From contig NZ_JAKZGP010000005.1 in assembly GCF_022549775.1 (NCBI RefSeq), positions 1 through 64,000 on the forward strand: DNA of 64,000 bases, written 5' to 3'. Below are positions 54,986-63,763 of the stretch, piece by piece; within the stretch, counting starts at the first letter, position 1; every line of letters starts with the position of its first letter. The position numbers and the translations under genes were made by a program. Below the pieces are notes generated by a model that was not told the origin of the DNA, ran no database searches, and worked only from the letters and a program-made list of their open reading frames with translations. Source of the DNA: Belliella filtrata. GTDB taxonomy: Bacteria; Bacteroidota; Bacteroidia; Cytophagales; Cyclobacteriaceae.

Positions 54986-57313
54986 TTATATAAATCCCTC
55001 AATGGATTTTTCAAGCTCTCTAGCATGCGTCAAAAACTCTTCTACATTCATGTCTTTGGTGTAAATCAACCCATGACTTGCTCTCACTTTGGCGGATTCA
55101 TGGAGATAGAAGTAATTTTTTCCAAGAAGCAATTGAATATCTTGGAGCTGATCTACCCAAATTCTTTTAGCTACTGTACTAAACTTGCCATTATGAGCAT
55201 AGCTAGGGAAAGATGCATTTACTTGACTTAGATAGCAATTCGCAAAAGAATCTTCCATGACAGACATATCACCAAGGGAAACTGGGATAATTACATTAGC
55301 TTCAAATGGTTCAAATTTGAACCATACATTTCTATACCCAACGATCCTAAAATTCTCTAAGTTTTCCTCTTCATTCCATTGCCTAACAGCTTCAGCTGTG
55401 GCTTGTAAAACTTTGTAATGAGTATCAGGTCCAGACCCTTCAGGATCAAGTGTTAGGCTAAGAATAGTTGGCTTTACCTTTCTCAGCAATTCCAAAATAG
55501 GTTCAACATCTCTTTTCTTATCTGGCTGTTCGGTAAAAATATCACCAGTGTAAAATCCTAAACGTAGGTGATGAACATTTTTTACTTGAACCCCAAAATG
55601 CGCCCAAACTAATTCTTCCTCAAACTCTCTGACCATTCCTTTTAACTTCTGAATTTTTGATGGGTTTTTTTCCCCATCGTATGAATTTCTCAAAATGCTG
55701 ATCAGGTCATTGATTGTTTCTCTTAAGCTCTGTTGGTTTTTCACTTCATAAATACCAACTATAGCTCGGACAATCCTATGACATAAACCTCTCAAACGCT
55801 GATTATGATTTTCAGAGGCTACATTGGTAAGAAAATGATAGACATCTTTATCTGTTTTTAGCTTATAGCCTACCTCAAAGAAGTCATCATATTTGACCAT
55901 TTGAATCTCATTATTATCCAAAAGTTTTTTGGTATGAAGCAAGGTGTCAATGATAAAGGTGTTTGTCACCGCAGTAAAACCTGAGGTAAGAACAGAAAAA
56001 TGAGCTTCGTTTGAGTTCTCCTGCAGCTGGGTAGTAATTTGTGGTAAAATGCCTAGGGAAATATCATCGTGATGAGGACCTGTATGTAGAATCACTTCAT
56101 TACTTTGTCTTTCAGTGCCCTTTTTCATCTTAGCAATGATACTTTCCATTACTTTTTCAACTGTATTTTCAGAAAGGTCGGGTATCATGGCTGTATACTT
56201 GTCCTTTTTTAGGTCTTCTAATTTCAGTCTATCGCCATACTTTTTTAGCTTTTTACAAAGCGACATCACTGCTCGTTCAGTTTTTTCCCAAGTCCACTCA
56301 CCTTCAGAATAATAGGAGTCAAGCGAATCAGTAAGTTTGATGGCAGCACCTTTAGTAAGATAGAATCTTCCATTTTTTAATTTTTGTATACTCGTAGCAG
56401 GGTAAATGTTATTGAGTGGTGACTCAAGAGAGTCTTTGATGATCTGTGCTTTGGCTTCTCCAGCTGCAATGATAATTGCTACTGCATCTGGATTATAGGT
56501 TATAGATTCGAGCCCAATAGTAATTACAAGTCTATTAGATGAAACTTCAATTCCTCCCAAATCTCCTGCGGCGACTGCCTGAGTCTCAAAATTTGTTTCA
56601 GTCAATCGAGTGGCTGAATACATGTGTGTCCCTCGGGTATTGAAGGCTATATGACCATCAGGACCAATTCCTCCCAAAAAGAATCCAATACCTCCTTTTG
56701 CCCTTATGCTATCTTCATATTCGCCACACCACTTATCTATGAGATATATTGACTCTTGCTGAATCTTCTCAAGATCATCATTTGGTTCTCTAAATCTCAA
56801 TGTTAGATCTACATGAAGCTTTGGAAATACTTCATTGAAATGCCTTCCACCAGCCAATGGTATTTCATCCGAATTTATAAGGATAGCATTCTCAGGGTTC
56901 AGCCCAAACCCTTCAATGTAGAATTTATTCACGTAATGAAAAAAGCTATTAGCCTGTCTTGAAGAAATTGGGAAAAATTCATCGATTTGAACAAATGTAA
57001 GGTTTCGTAAGTTTGGCTTGTCACACTTGTCTAAGTTGTATTTTTTTCGAATCTCTTTACCTCTTTGATTATCCCAATTTTCAAGGATATATTTGGTCCA
57101 TTTTATAAAATACTCTGGAGTTTTTCCTGTAGGCAGACTGATAACGCCGTCTGGGTTACAAGATACCCATTCTAGGAATCTACATGCAGTTATTAACCCA
57201 AGTTTTGGGAAATTATCTACTGTAATATACGGTGTCAAAGTATTGTTTTCCTTTTGATTAGATTCCTTAATAAAGGCAAGTTCTGTCTGACTGAAGTTTG
57301 GTTGAATACTCAT
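54986..57313 (-). CDS. NagB-like deaminase fused to a PIG-L-type deacetylase domain
   Basis: A 775-residue cytoplasmic fusion. The first 340 residues are a glucosamine-6-phosphate deaminase/isomerase domain: SLPTGKTPEYF (59-69), QIDEFFP (D111) and GGIGPDGHIAFNTRG, in which D219 and H221 match the E. coli catalytic residues but T226 stands where E148 is expected. The second part (from about 410) starts LHTGPHHDDISLGI, a variant of the PIG-L/LmbE zinc motif HPDDxxxG. It may deacetylate and deaminate an amino sugar phosphate. It is divergent from the DeoR-type regulator and convergent to the phospholipase. Confidence 0.85.
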   Translation of the reverse strand: MSIQPNFSQTELAFIKESNQKENNTLTPYITVDNFPKLGLITACRFLEWVSCNPDGVISLPTGKTPEYFIKWTKYILENWDNQRGKEIRKKYNLDKCDKPNLRNLTFVQIDEFFPISSRQANSFFHYVNKFYIEGFGLNPENAILINSDEIPLAGGRHFNEVFPKLHVDLTLRFREPNDDLEKIQQESIYLIDKWCGEYEDSIRAKGGIGFFLGGIGPDGHIAFNTRGTHMYSATRLTETNFETQAVAAGDLGGIEVSSNRLVITIGLESITYNPDAVAIIIAAGEAKAQIIKDSLESPLNNIYPATSIQKLKNGRFYLTKGAAIKLTDSLDSYYSEGEWTWEKTERAVMSLCKKLKKYGDRLKLEDLKKDKYTAMIPDLSENTVEKVMESIIAKMKKGTERQSNEVILHTGPHHDDISLGILPQITTQLQENSNEAHFSVLTSGFTAVTNTFIIDTLLHTKKLLDNNEIQMVKYDDFFEVGYKLKTDKDVYHFLTNVASENHNQRLRGLCHRIVRAIVGIYEVKNQQSLRETINDLISILRNSYDGEKNPSKIQKLKGMVREFEEELVWAHFGVQVKNVHHLRLGFYTGDIFTEQPDKKRDVEPILELLRKVKPTILSLTLDPEGSGPDTHYKVLQATAEAVRQWNEEENLENFRIVGYRNVWFKFEPFEANVIIPVSLGDMSVMEDSFANCYLSQVNASFPSYAHNGKFSTVAKRIWVDQLQDIQLLLGKNYFYLHESAKVRASHGLIYTKDMNVEEFLTHARELEKSIEGFI

Positions 57314-57685
57314 GGTTATACTAATTAAAGTGATTGTTCAAATATACTTTATGAATTCAGGGGCTATTTCTTCTACTGTTTAAGATACTGTGAGCATATT
57401 ATCATATTCATCATTGACTTGGTGTTGGGAAGTCATATTTTAAGTCAATAACCTAATACTGTACTGTTGAAATAGAAATTTTATGAAATAAAAGTACTAA
57501 TAAAACGAATGAATATGAAAATAATTAGTGATAAAAAAGCAAATAAAATGCATTTAAACATAGATAAATTTCATATATATTTTAATTCCTTTTGATTTAT
57601 GGTATTTTGAAAGATATCATTCTTATATTTACAATCTCAAATAATACGAAAGTTTGATAGCTTGTTAAATAATTATAAAAGGTAG
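57314..57685. other. divergent regulatory region between the NagB fusion and the DeoR-type gene
   Basis: A 372-bp AT-rich gap between two divergent genes of the same pathway. It is the natural place for operators of the DeoR-type protein. I could not identify a clear palindrome or -33/-7 pair. Confidence 0.45.
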
Positions 57686-58447
57686 ATGAAAAAGACAGCA
57701 CTTAGAAGATCAAAAATACTTGAGGAGTTGGAGTCAAATGGTCAAGTGAATGTTACTGAACTGAGTAGGGAGTTTGATGTCAGCGAGGTTACTATAAGAA
57801 ATGATCTTGCAAATCTTGAAAGGAATAAGTTGCTGGTCAGAGCACATGGAGGTGCATTCAAAACAAATACTATCGCTATTCATGTTGCTGAAAGAAAAAA
57901 AACAAACTTAGACGCCAAAAGATTGATCGGTAAAACTGCAGCTCAACTGATTCAAGAAGGTGATTCAATAATTCTAGATTCAGGTACGACTACTTTTGAG
58001 ATTGCAAAAAACTTAGTGGCTTTTGAGCGACTATCTGTAATAAGTAATGCCTTGGACATCATTAATCACCTCGCTAATTCGGAAAATATTGAAGTGATTG
58101 TACCAGGAGGTTATTTGAGGAAATTCTCTATGTCTTTGGTTGGTCCACTAGCTGAAAAAAACTTCAAGCAACTACATTGTAACAAACTTTTTCTTGGTGT
58201 AGATGGATTTAAGGCTGACTTCGGAGTTTATACATACAATATGGAAGAAGCATACCTCAATCAATTTATGATAGAAGTAGCTGAAGAAGTTATTGTTGTT
58301 GCAGATTCCTCTAAGTTTAAGAAGATCGGTTTTGCTTTTATTGCCGGTTTTAATAAGATTCACAAAGTGATCACTGATAATGGTATAGATGAAGAGTCTC
58401 TAAAGATGCTTCAAAGAAATAATGTAGAAGTAATCGTTGCCAAATGA
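57686..58447 (+). CDS. DeoR/GlpR family transcriptional regulator
   Basis: A 253-residue repressor. The winged helix-turn-helix occupies residues 5-57 (NVTELSREFDVSEVTIRNDL). The sugar-phosphate-binding, ISOCOT-fold domain follows, with ILDSGTTTFEIAKNL (about 98-112), VISNALDIINHL and LFLGVDGF. AgaR, GlpR and related DeoR proteins respond to a phosphorylated sugar. Its divergent position suggests that it controls the NagB-PIG-L gene and perhaps the glycosidase cluster, with an amino sugar phosphate as effector (inference). Confidence 0.93.
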   Translation: MKKTALRRSKILEELESNGQVNVTELSREFDVSEVTIRNDLANLERNKLLVRAHGGAFKTNTIAIHVAERKKTNLDAKRLIGKTAAQLIQEGDSIILDSGTTTFEIAKNLVAFERLSVISNALDIINHLANSENIEVIVPGGYLRKFSMSLVGPLAEKNFKQLHCNKLFLGVDGFKADFGVYTYNMEEAYLNQFMIEVAEEVIVVADSSKFKKIGFAFIAGFNKIHKVITDNGIDEESLKMLQRNNVEVIVAK

Positions 58448-58563
58448 TTACTATTAAAAAAAATCGTGTTTTTAAATTCTTACGTAATATTGTGTACCAT
58501 ACTATACTTGCAAAACAGCAAAGATGAAGACTATCTTCAAGTCTGAATTTTAAAACTTGTTTT

Positions 58564-58929
58564 ATGGGTTTGTTAGCATACATTATTTTTGGATTGATTG
58601 CAGGAGTGATAGCTAAAATGGTACATCCTATAAAAGACCTTGGAGGCTGGTTGCTTGCGATTTTAGTAGGTATTTTAGGTTCCTAAGTAGGAAGGTGCTT
58701 AGCTGGAATTTTTGGATTGGTGGTGAGTGAAAGTTTTTGGAGCCCTATGAATTGGGTTGTATCTAAAACCGGTGCAGTGATTTTATTATTTGTTTATGCT
58801 AAATTGAGTAAAAAAGAGCCTTTTAATATTCTTGGTTGTGCTGTGAAATACACGGCTTCTTTTGAGTTTGAAGCAAACTTTTTCATGCGATCAATGGTTC
58901 TAAGACTACATTTTCGAACGAAAATATAA
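58564..58929 (+). pseudogene. GlsB/YeaQ/YmgE family membrane protein gene with an internal stop
   Basis: The first 40 codons read MGLLAYIIFGLIAGVIAKMV, then HPIKDLGGWLLAILVGILGS, the Transgly_assoc family start. A TAA follows at 58684-58686. The same frame continues VGRCLAGIFGLVV and a last hydrophobic helix (VILLFVYAKLSKK), matching the family's remaining part. The stop replaces the residue between GS and VG, so it is a nonsense mutation. The frame runs on for another 35 or so unrelated residues to 58929. These small proteins of about 85 residues are stress-related membrane proteins of unclear function. A sequencing error is possible. Confidence 0.75.
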
Positions 58930-58946
58930 ACTTAGAACTATAAATT

Positions 58947-59666
58947 ATGCAAGATTTAGTAAACAAAACAGTTTTAATCACAGGTGGGAGTAAGGGGATA
59001 GGATTTGGCATTGCAGAGGCTTTATTAGCAGAAGGTATGCGAGTAGCGATCACCAGCAGGTCTCAAAAAGCAGCTGATGAGGCAGTTTCCAAATTGGAAA
59101 AGTTAGGCAAAGGAGAAATTATTGGAATAGAAGCAGATGTTAGGAGCTTAGCATCTCAAGAAAATGCAGTTAGCAAAGTGATTGATCGTTTTGGTAAGCT
59201 TGATGTAGTTATTGCCAATGCGGGCATAGGTCACTTTGCTTCGATCGAAGATTTGACAGAAGAGCAATGGCAGGAGACCATAGATACCAATTTATCTGGT
59301 GTGTTTTTTAGCATCAAGGCAGGCTTAAAAAGCCTTAAAGATTCTAAAGGTTATTTTATTACAATTTCCAGTCTTGCTGGAACAAACTTTTTTGCCAATG
59401 GATCTGCATACAATGCAAGCAAGTTTGGAGTGACTGGGTTTTCGCAAGCAGTGATGTTGGACCTTAGAAAACATGGTATTAAGGTATCTACCATAATGCC
59501 AGGTTCTGTTGCTACATATTTCAATGACCACCAGCCAAGTGATGCTGATGCATGGAAAATCCAAATCGAAGACTTAGGTCAAATGGTGGTGGATTTGTTG
59601 AATATGAATCCAAGAACACTTCCAAGTAAAATAGAGGTAAGACCTACAATGCCTCCTAGTGCTTAG
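58947..59666 (+). CDS. SDR family NAD(P)-dependent oxidoreductase
   Basis: A classical cytoplasmic short-chain dehydrogenase of 239 residues. TGGSKGIGFGIAEAL (about 12-26), IANAGIG (about 91-97), ISSLAG with the catalytic Ser, and YNASK (about 152-156) are intact. It resembles 3-ketoacyl-ACP reductase-like and 3-hydroxybutyrate-type members, so the substrate is unknown. It begins 17 bases after the broken GlsB/YeaQ frame. Confidence 0.92.
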   Translation: MQDLVNKTVLITGGSKGIGFGIAEALLAEGMRVAITSRSQKAADEAVSKLEKLGKGEIIGIEADVRSLASQENAVSKVIDRFGKLDVVIANAGIGHFASIEDLTEEQWQETIDTNLSGVFFSIKAGLKSLKDSKGYFITISSLAGTNFFANGSAYNASKFGVTGFSQAVMLDLRKHGIKVSTIMPGSVATYFNDHQPSDADAWKIQIEDLGQMVVDLLNMNPRTLPSKIEVRPTMPPSA

Positions 59667-59709
59667 TTAGGACATGTTGAAAAGTAGTTAAACGTGAAGT
59701 TGAGGTTTA

Positions 59710-59747
59710 CAGCAGCGCCAATTCAAAAGTCATAAGAGGCGCTGCTG
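59710..59747. terminator. hairpin between the SDR and M48-like genes
   Basis: Arms cagcagcgcc and ggcgctgctg form a perfect GC-rich 10-bp stem with an 18-base loop between convergent genes. No clear T run follows, so termination is inferred from position. Confidence 0.55.
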
Positions 59748-59759
59748 AAAATCTCCATT

Positions 59760-61112
59760 TTAGTCCAAAGCACTCACATTTTTATTGTCTTCATACATAT
59801 TGAACCTTCTTAAAAGCTGATTGATGTATTTAAGGTCAGTTTTAGGCATTGTAGCATTAGCATTTTGCATGGCGATAAGGTTCTCTCTATACTTTAGAAA
59901 TGAGGCTTTTGCATTTTTGAAATCTTCCATTCTTAAATATATCATACCTTCTTCTAAATCTAAATCAACCATTGTTTCTAAAGCCATGGCTCTTGCATCC
60001 TTTAAATATGCTAAAGCTTGTAGATTTGTATCTAGGTCGTTTCCAAGCCTTCTGTAAAGTTTGCTCAAAAGAAGGTATTCATCTTCTGTGGCCATTCCCA
60101 TATTTTCTATTTGCTCAGCCAGAAGTAAGGCATATTCATAATTTTTACTATAAAACTCTTGCCAAGCAGTATAACTTACCGCATTGGACAAGATGGCCAT
60201 TACTTGCTTGTCTGAAGTACTATATTGATCTTTGTGTTCCTTCCAATATTGAGCAGCCACACTTTTTACAAGTCTATTTTGCTCATCATTATAGTTTGCA
60301 CCTATCCTTTGCATATTCTCAGCAGTAAGATAAGAAGCAGCCAATCCAAGGGTAAGTGCATCGTCAAAATTATAGTAGGTTCCATTTTTTGCATTTCCAT
60401 AAGCCATTACAGCAGAAGATGCCAGGGTGGTGATAGTACCCCAGGTTCTTGCTCTATTTTCTGCCTTGATTGCTTGATTCAAGTTGACCAAGTTATGATC
60501 AAGAACGGTGTTTGCCAAGCACTCTGATAGCATTTTTACAATATCAGATTCATTTTTAGCCAAAGAAATCGCACCTGTTGTCAAGATTATCATTCCATTA
60601 TCAAATGAAAAATAGGTGGGTTCTGTCGATTTGATTATCGCCAAATGTACAATCCTATTCTTATCTTTAATCAAGTGACTTGGATGAATTTTAAAGATTA
60701 ACTGATACAAATAATCGTATAGAACTTCATCCTCAAAAACCAAATTATTCTGTTTTACTTCTTCAAAAAACTCCATGGCATCGATGTGTAAAAGATCTCT
60801 ATTTGAACTATGCCAACCATTGTTTTGCACATCACGAGCTCTGTGTTGGAACCATTGGTTTTCCCAAAATGTAAAGTCATCATCGATCAGATCAATTCGA
60901 TCTGTATTGACGTGAATATTTTGAAAAGAGCTTTTGACAAGGTATTGTGTCTTCTCTGAAAACTCGGTTTCCTTATACCCAAGAATATTTACAGTATCTC
61001 CAACCTGATATGATGAAAACTTTCTGTTCACTATACCCTGTTTGTGTTTCTGTGCAAAGGAGGGAAGAGAGATTAAAAAAAGGAGGGTGAAAATTATTAG
61101 TCTGTTGTTCAT
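59760..61112 (-). CDS. exported M48-like protein without the catalytic motif
   Basis: A 450-residue protein with a signal peptide (MNNRLIIFTLLFLISLPSFA). The middle part follows the layout of M48 Zn-metallopeptidases: FSFDNGMIILTTGAISLAKN is the strand before the active-site helix. The helix itself reads KMLSECLANTVLDH instead of an HExxH, so it cannot bind catalytic zinc in the usual way. The C-terminal part (about 320-440) has helical repeats like a TPR region, which M48 proteins of the BepA group also carry. It may be an inactive chaperone or scaffold of the envelope. Its family assignment is my inference. Confidence 0.65.
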   Translation of the reverse strand: MNNRLIIFTLLFLISLPSFAQKHKQGIVNRKFSSYQVGDTVNILGYKETEFSEKTQYLVKSSFQNIHVNTDRIDLIDDDFTFWENQWFQHRARDVQNNGWHSSNRDLLHIDAMEFFEEVKQNNLVFEDEVLYDYLYQLIFKIHPSHLIKDKNRIVHLAIIKSTEPTYFSFDNGMIILTTGAISLAKNESDIVKMLSECLANTVLDHNLVNLNQAIKAENRARTWGTITTLASSAVMAYGNAKNGTYYNFDDALTLGLAASYLTAENMQRIGANYNDEQNRLVKSVAAQYWKEHKDQYSTSDKQVMAILSNAVSYTAWQEFYSKNYEYALLLAEQIENMGMATEDEYLLLSKLYRRLGNDLDTNLQALAYLKDARAMALETMVDLDLEEGMIYLRMEDFKNAKASFLKYRENLIAMQNANATMPKTDLKYINQLLRRFNMYEDNKNVSALD

Positions 61113-61463
61113 GATTTTGCTGGATTGTTCTTAAAAACTAACGTCAACTTTTTATAAAAGTTAGCGTTTCCTAAAAACTTAACATAGGATGGGATAAGAA
61201 GTATATCAATTACATGAAATTTGGCATAATCAACTTTCCTAGTATCTTCAAATTGTGAAATAAATATTTGCATTTGATCATTTCAAAAAAACCAGAATAA
61301 ACTATCTACAAGTATCAAATATCAATTTGTATCGAAATGAATCAAGAAACAGCAATTAGTTATTCTACTGGCAACATACCATACATACAGTGAAGTACTA
61401 AGTTCCTGATAACTTGGAAGTTGAACCTATTTATCAAATTTTAAGCTCATTGTTAGCGTAATA
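61113..61463. other. gene-free intergenic region
   Basis: A 350-bp gap upstream of the M48-like gene and downstream of yhhQ, on the same strand. I see no coding frame or clear hairpin. Confidence 0.4.
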
Positions 61464-62285
61464 TTATAAAAATGAGGTGTCTTCCATCGCTTCTTGGGTC
61501 ATTTTTTCTGCTATATCTTTGCCCAAATAGCGATCTATAAAATGATGTCCAAGGTATAAAAGGGGGGTTAGAAGTATGGCTACGGAGAACTTGTAGATGT
61601 AGTTGATTATTCCAACTGATACCACCTGCTCCCAACTCCAATTTCCAAATACGTAAAATGCTATTCCTAAAACCACAAAAGAATCAATGAATTGGGATAC
61701 TAAAGTGGATCCAGTGGCTCTCAGCCAGATCATCTTTGAACCAGTGATTAGTCGCAGCTTTTGGAAGACATAGACATCAATGAGCTGCCCTAAAAGAAAT
61801 GCAATCAATGAGCCTATGATGATTCCTAAACCTTGTCTAAAAATGGTGTTGAATGCATAATGTATATTGAAATCATTTCCATCTGTGTCAGGTGTATTGA
61901 CATCTAGCCAGAAAGGTGCAGGTGCTAGCTTAGTGACAACGGCTATGATTATAAAGATGTAAGCGATAAAAAAAGCAGTGATAAAGCTGATTTTTCTTAC
62001 TCCTTTTTTTCCAAAATATTCATTGATTATATCTGTCGTAATAAATACTATAGGCCAAATGATAGCACCAGCGGTGAGGTTAAAGTCTAAAACATAATCA
62101 CCAAAAAAAGTCCACCCAACTGGTTGAAATCCCAGTGTCAACTCTCCTGAGAAAATCTTTACACCGATAATCTCTGCCAAAATTGCATTGGTGAGAAATA
62201 TTCCAGAAAGAATGATAAATAGGTTGGTTTTCTTCGATTGGAATGCGGCAGCTTTATCAGAATTGATAGGTAAAGGTTCTCTCAT
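61464..62285 (-). CDS. queuosine precursor transporter (YhhQ/VUT family)
   Basis: An inner-membrane protein of 273 residues with about six helices. The central IVFITTDIINEYFGKKGVRK and the C-terminal TLVSQFIDSFVVLGIAFYVF are typical of the YhhQ/VUT family, which takes up 7-cyano-7-deazaguanine or related precursors for queuosine in tRNA. It starts 2 bases after the ribonuclease Z gene and is the last gene of the STAS-rnz-yhhQ operon. Confidence 0.88.
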   Translation of the reverse strand: MREPLPINSDKAAAFQSKKTNLFIILSGIFLTNAILAEIIGVKIFSGELTLGFQPVGWTFFGDYVLDFNLTAGAIIWPIVFITTDIINEYFGKKGVRKISFITAFFIAYIFIIIAVVTKLAPAPFWLDVNTPDTDGNDFNIHYAFNTIFRQGLGIIIGSLIAFLLGQLIDVYVFQKLRLITGSKMIWLRATGSTLVSQFIDSFVVLGIAFYVFGNWSWEQVVSVGIINYIYKFSVAILLTPLLYLGHHFIDRYLGKDIAEKMTQEAMEDTSFL

Positions 62286-62287
62286 AT

Positions 62288-63205
62288 TTAAGCTATTGGA
62301 TAAGTAACTCCTTCTTCTCCTATAATACTATTGGAAAATGAAACTTGTGCTTGTTCTAGTAGCGGAGTCAAACTAAGGTACCTGGTAGAAAAGTGACCCA
62401 AAATCAATTTCTTCGCTTGTACTGCTGCTGCAATAAGTCCTGCTTGTCTGGCTGTACTGTGAAAAGTATCTTCAGCTCTTTCGCACTCTTCATCTCCAAA
62501 TGTAGACTCGTGATAAATCGTCGTTACTCCCTTGATGTATGCTGTCAGATCAATAGGATCAAAGATAGTATCAGAGCAGAATGCATAAGACCTCAATGGA
62601 GGAGGTGGGAGAGTAAACTCTGAAACTAGGTAGGTTTCTCCATTTTCATTGACATAATCCTTTCCCTTGCGCAAAGTATTTATAGCTTCCACACTTATTT
62701 TTTTTTCAAGAAGTTTTGGCTTGTTCATATTTAGCAAGCCTTGTTTTTCTTGAATTAGAAATCCAGTACAGGGTATTCTATGCTTCAAAGGAAAGGAATG
62801 AACTCGGAAATTTCTCTCTTCTAAAATCAAAGTTTTTTTATCTGGTTCTGTTGCGACAAACCTGATGGGGTAATTGAGTTTTGTATTGCTATACTTTAAC
62901 TGTATGGTGATGATTTCATCGAGACCTTTTGGTCCAAAAATAGTCAAAAGCTTAGTCCTTCTGTGTAGATGAAAAGTTGTAATCAACCCCATGAGTCCAT
63001 AGTAATGGTCTCCGTGAAGGTGAGAAATAAATATGTAATCGATTTTACTGTATCGCAGTTTGAAGCCGCGCAATTGGTTTTGAGTACCCTCACCACAGTC
63101 TATAAGTAGGTAAGACATTCCAATATTAACCAATTGCGCAGTCTGATTCCTACCATGAGCAGGAATGGCAGCGTTTGAACCTAGAATAGTGACGCTAAAC
63201 TCCAA
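62288..63205 (-). CDS. rnz: ribonuclease Z
   Basis: A metallo-beta-lactamase-fold endonuclease that removes 3' trailers from tRNA precursors. The 305-residue length is normal. The zinc-binding HLHGDHYYGLMGL (about 62-74) is the HxHxDH motif, and DCGEGTQNQLRGF comes before it. The later zinc His residues are in YHESTFGDEE and LGHFSTRY. The tRNA-Pro gene in this window lacks an encoded CCA and is a natural substrate, while tRNA-Ser carries CCA. It lies 2 bases after the STAS gene stop and 2 before yhhQ. Confidence 0.96.
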   Translation of the reverse strand: MEFSVTILGSNAAIPAHGRNQTAQLVNIGMSYLLIDCGEGTQNQLRGFKLRYSKIDYIFISHLHGDHYYGLMGLITTFHLHRRTKLLTIFGPKGLDEIITIQLKYSNTKLNYPIRFVATEPDKKTLILEERNFRVHSFPLKHRIPCTGFLIQEKQGLLNMNKPKLLEKKISVEAINTLRKGKDYVNENGETYLVSEFTLPPPPLRSYAFCSDTIFDPIDLTAYIKGVTTIYHESTFGDEECERAEDTFHSTARQAGLIAAAVQAKKLILGHFSTRYLSLTPLLEQAQVSFSNSIIGEEGVTYPIA

Positions 63206-63207
63206 AA

Positions 63208-63588
63208 TTAATCTTCTTCTTCTTCAGCTCCAGCAGTTTTGATCGTATGCATGAACACAGCTTCAGCTGCCTCTTCTAGGGTATCTACTATTGTAAACAC
63301 TTTGTCTAGCATAGAAATTTTAATCAATTTCAAGACATGTTCTTGTGGTGCTACGATTACAAAAATCCCACCTTCTCTGTTAAACTCCCTATTGCCGACA
63401 AGCAAAGCGCTAAGACCACTAGAGTCTGCATATTTTACATGGCTCATGTCTAGGATCAAATTCTCATATCCTTCGGCATGTACGGTAAGTAATTCTGATT
63501 TTAACTTTGGAGACAAAGATGAATCTAATTTCTCTTCTTGTGGTGTGAATACCACATATTGCTCTTTTTTATCTACTGTATATTTCAT
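63208..63588 (-). CDS. STAS-domain anti-sigma factor antagonist
   Basis: A single STAS domain of 126 residues, resembling SpoIIAA/RsbV. The phosphorylatable Ser lies in MSHVKYADSSGLSALLVGN (the D-S-S-G-L motif, about residues 48-66). The acidic tail (AGAEEEED) is extra. No kinase or sigma-factor gene is adjacent, so partners are unknown; in Cytophagales such proteins are often encoded with ribonuclease Z. It is the first gene of the operon. Confidence 0.92.
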   Translation of the reverse strand: MKYTVDKKEQYVVFTPQEEKLDSSLSPKLKSELLTVHAEGYENLILDMSHVKYADSSGLSALLVGNREFNREGGIFVIVAPQEHVLKLIKISMLDKVFTIVDTLEEAAEAVFMHTIKTAGAEEEED

Positions 63589-63763
63589 ATCCTGTTTTTG
63601 TTTTCAATAATGCGTTTGAAAGTAATATGGTTCATTCTTCACTTGAATGAGCCAAAGTATTTTTTATCCTTTGAACAATTAAAGTAATCTTCTGCCTCAA
63701 TTGTTCGATGTTTTATGATTTTTTCAAAGAAATATCAAATCATAGGTTGAGACTTCGAAAACA

